Source of the DNA: Polaromonas sp. JS666
GTDB taxonomy: Bacteria > Pseudomonadota > Gammaproteobacteria > Burkholderiales > Burkholderiaceae_C
Length of the DNA: 64,000 nt
Assembly (NCBI RefSeq): GCF_900103405.1
Contig: NZ_FNHX01000004.1
Span: 473,111 to 537,110 of the forward strand
Direction of reading: 5' to 3'
Below, piece by piece: positions 61,721-64,000 of this stretch. How positions within the stretch are numbered: position 1 is the stretch's first letter; each line of letters starts with the position of its first letter. The notes below the pieces were generated by a model. That model was given only the letters and a program-made list of their open reading frames with translations. It was not told the origin of the DNA and searched no databases. A program made the position numbers and the translations under genes.

Positions 61721-64000
61721 GGCGGGGTTGGTCACGGTCTGCAGGTCACCGGCGGCATGGCCGGTTTCATTGGGTGCGGTGCCGCTGAAGGCGGCCGCCG
61801 TGTAGTAGGCATAGGTCGTCGTGCGGTTCAGCGTGTCCTTGGCCGTCAGCAAGCGGCCGGTGGCGTCGTAGGTGTACTGGGTGGTGACGGTCGATGCATC
61901 GGCTGACAGTGTTGCCACATTGGGCGCAGCATAGGCCGAGGGGGTAAACGTGCCCGTGTATCGGGCCTGCCCCTTGGTGATACGGATGTCGTCGTAAAAG
62001 ACGGCGTTGGATGTGTTGTTGTAGCCAAAAATCACGTAACCGTTGGAACCACTGAAGGCGGTGGTCCAGGCGCAGTTTCCGTAGCTTTTACCGTTGACAT
62101 AGGAATAAACAGTCCCTGAAATCCTCACAAAAGCCACATGGGTCCACGCATTGGCCAAACCGGTAAGACTCTCGCTGAATACGCAGGATGGAGCACCGCT
62201 GCTGGTTTGGAGTACGAAGCGGTCATTGACAAAAACGAATTCCTGGTTAGGAATGCCGCTGCCGCCCAATCGAAGTGCAATTGTGGCGGGGGTCGTGCTG
62301 GCGGGCTTCATCCAGAACTCCACCGTAAAGTCCCCGGTCAGCGAGAAGTCACCATTCACTCTTCCGAAATTGCTGAAATTGGTCGCGCCAGGAACGTAAA
62401 AGGACGAACCTCCAAATTTGCTCTCCGTGGTGCTAACCTGCGCGCTCCCGTTGAGCACGCCGGTAGCTGCCAGCGGACTGCTGTCCACAATGACCTGGGA
62501 GCCATGGGCACCGTCGGCGTGCAGCAGCAAGATGTTTTTGGCGTAGTGGACGTCCGCCACCTTGGGCTGCGTGGGGTTGAGGTCCAGGGGATCGCCAAAC
62601 TGCTGGGCGGGCGGCGTGAAGGCGGCGCTGTAGCGCGCAACGCCATTGGTGACCCTGACTTCATCAAGATAGCCGTTCAGATTCCCAAAAGTTGTATAGG
62701 TGGAGCGCCCCAACTCAATGCGCCCATAGTTCAATGCGTCCGAATTGGTGAACAGCACACTGGCGCCGACCTGTACACCGTTCAGGTGCATGACCCAGGT
62801 GCCGTTGCTGCGGCTCAGCGCCACGTGATGCCACACGCCGGTCGGGACGGCGGGCCCGGTGATGGAGCCGCCCCCGCTCCAGTTCGCAACAAGATTCCCC
62901 CCCCCGTCAAGGGCCACATAGCCGGTGGGCTGGCCGCTCCAACCGTCTCCGCCCCAGCCAAAGATGTACCGGGACAGATTGGCCTGCGCGTTGAGTTTCA
63001 CAAAGGTCTCAATGGTGAAATCACCGGTGAGCTTGAGCGTGTTGTCGGGGCCGAAGCCGAAAGCGCCTCCGCTTGCACTGTCCAGGCTGATGGACCCAGT
63101 GCCGAATTTACTCTGGGCTGTCGTGGCAGAGGCATAGCCCCATTTGCTGCTTGGGCTTTTCCGGTAAATGCTGCTGTCCGCGATCACCGGTGAGCCATTG
63201 CCGTCTTCACCATGCAGCAACAAGACCACCTTGTCGATCAAGGCGTCGCCGCCTGCGGCCGCGGGATTGTCAAAGTAGGCGCCGTTCGCCATCTCGACCA
63301 CCGATTTGCACAGCAGGCTCAGGGGCGCGCCGGTGGCCAATACGGCGGCGGGCGAGCAATTGGCAGCCGCGCCGCCATTCTTGGGATCAGACTGGCCCTG
63401 GTAGACCAGGGTAGTGACGGAGCCAGGCTGGGTGGTCTGTTTGGGAACGCGCCAGTTGCTGTCCCAGCTGGTGGTGTACTTGCGCGCGCCTGCGGGCAAG
63501 GCAGCCGTGGTCGGCAGCACCGTGGCGCACGCTACCGTGTTGGCCAGGCCCTCGACACGCGTGACCTCCTGGTTCTTGCCGTCATAGGCGTAGCAAGTGC
63601 GTACACCCTGGAAGTTGTCATGCGACAGCAGGTTGCCGCGCGTGTCATACGTCGAGGCATTGCTGGTCGCCGGCGAACCGGAGCCCGCGGGCTGGCTGAT
63701 ACCCGCCAGTATGGGATAACCATTGGGCATCACGACATTGGTGGTCGAGGTGGTGCCGGTGGCATCCGTCACCTGCAAGCCCGTGGGCGCCTGCCAGGTG
63801 TGGTTGCGGTAGTAAGTGCCGGCCACCAGGGTTTCAGTGACGATCGCCTGCGGCGGTGTGGTGTAGGTGGCGCTGTAATGGTCGGTGCCCAGGGCGCCAT
63901 CGCTGGAGATGGCACGGCCTGCTGTGTCATAGGCCCAGGTGGCCAGGCGCACATTGTTCTCGTCGGTCTTGCCGGTCAGCGCCCAGGGCAGGCCGGTGTT
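61307..64000 (-). CDS. RHS-repeat protein with two LamG-like lectin domains (5' end outside window)
   Basis: The frame is open from the window edge; 897 residues are visible, beginning within RHS sequence (LTGKTDENNVRLATWAYD). YD-type repeats are interrupted by two concanavalin-like (LamG/Laminin_G_3) domains. The first (63245 to 62595) has KVVLLLHGEDGNG, FTIETFVKL and GVWHHVALSRSNGTW. The second (62545 to 61930) has NILLLHADGAHG, FTVEFWMKP and WTHVAFVRISG. Repeats then resume and end at RVQQVTGASN, with no toxin tip. The lectin domains may bind glycans on target cells. The stop overlaps the TTG of the second RHS gene. Confidence 0.82.
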   Translation of the reverse strand, partial: NTGLPWALTGKTDENNVRLATWAYDTAGRAISSDGALGTDHYSATYTTPPQAIVTETLVAGTYYRNHTWQAPTGLQVTDATGTTSTTNVVMPNGYPILAGISQPAGSGSPATSNASTYDTRGNLLSHDNFQGVRTCYAYDGKNQEVTRVEGLANTVACATVLPTTAALPAGARKYTTSWDSNWRVPKQTTQPGSVTTLVYQGQSDPKNGGAAANCSPAAVLATGAPLSLLCKSVVEMANGAYFDNPAAAGGDALIDKVVLLLHGEDGNGSPVIADSSIYRKSPSSKWGYASATTAQSKFGTGSISLDSASGGAFGFGPDNTLKLTGDFTIETFVKLNAQANLSRYIFGWGGDGWSGQPTGYVALDGGGNLVANWSGGGSITGPAVPTGVWHHVALSRSNGTWVMHLNGVQVGASVLFTNSDALNYGRIELGRSTYTTFGNLNGYLDEVRVTNGVARYSAAFTPPAQQFGDPLDLNPTQPKVADVHYAKNILLLHADGAHGSQVIVDSSPLAATGVLNGSAQVSTTESKFGGSSFYVPGATNFSNFGRVNGDFSLTGDFTVEFWMKPASTTPATIALRLGGSGIPNQEFVFVNDRFVLQTSSGAPSCVFSESLTGLANAWTHVAFVRISGTVYSYVNGKSYGNCAWTTAFSGSNGYVIFGYNNTSNAVFYDDIRITKGQARYTGTFTPSAYAAPNVATLSADASTVTTQYTYDATGRLLTAKDTLNRTTTYAYYTAAAFSGTAPNETGHAAGDLQTVTNPAGHVTQFTLYDRAGRVKQMVDPKGVVTDMVYTPRGWTSSVTVTPPGGTARTTTYTYDNAGQMTGATLPDGTTLGYSYDAAHRLTGVTDAKGNSVTYTLDNAGNKTGEQIKDPSGNLQRNITRVYDALNRVQQVTGASN

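Noticed and set aside
56479..64000. CRISPR-like or tandem DNA repeat array
   Set aside because: The periodicity is the protein-level YD repeat of RHS genes, not identical spaced repeats.

Overview
The window is high-GC (roughly two thirds G+C by eye) chromosomal DNA of a betaproteobacterium, most likely a Comamonadaceae member (Polaromonas/Rhodoferax/Variovorax-like). This rests on the hemC-hemD-hemX-hemY cluster placed back to back with ppc, the overlapping ATGA/TGATG gene junctions, and the protein families seen. The genus is inference.

Layout. 1-5.1 kb: tail of an unidentified gene, a DUF805 membrane protein, then the heme operon hemCDXY on the minus strand. 5.2-16.9 kb: ppc, an 87-base cloverleaf-like repeat, a small membrane gene and a giant cyclic beta-1,2-glucan synthase of 2716 residues. 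16.9-27.7 kb: truncated globin, ABC ATPase, DTW-domain tRNA enzyme, TerC and AI-2E type membrane proteins, FkbM methyltransferase, a LytS/LytTR two-component pair, argH, and a rhomboid protease facing another membrane protein. 28-31.6 kb: an OmpR/QseC-type two-component operon followed by a DegP/MucD-like protease. Both units start with the same regulator-box-plus-minus-10 layout, so they probably form one envelope-stress regulon. 31.7-40.6 kb: small enzymes and regulators, including YihY/BrkB, DUF899, a beta-propeller protein with a HTH regulator, and an AraC/SDR divergent pair. 40.8-51.5 kb: a bacterial alpha-2-macroglobulin with intact thioester, two accessory envelope genes, penicillin-binding protein 1C and a TPM-domain protein.

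51.6-64 kb is the accessory part. It holds an FMN-dependent lactate dehydrogenase (lldD), an AT-richer O-acetyltransferase gene, a second copy of the 3' end of lldD, a tRNA-Leu(CAA) anticodon-arm remnant, and a minus-strand RHS locus. That locus has three RHS genes in tandem, joined by the same TTGA junction. The last one ends in a domain carrying the metal-ligand pattern of zinc-dependent phospholipase C/P1 nuclease. A lipoprotein gene overlaps it by ATGA and is a good immunity candidate, followed by a small soluble protein.

The main candidate for an undescribed system is this split, secreted RHS array with a phospholipase-C-like tip and lipoprotein partner. A second theme is that in three places (alpha-2-macroglobulin, lldD, RHS) the 3' end of a gene is repeated downstream, with accessory genes in between.
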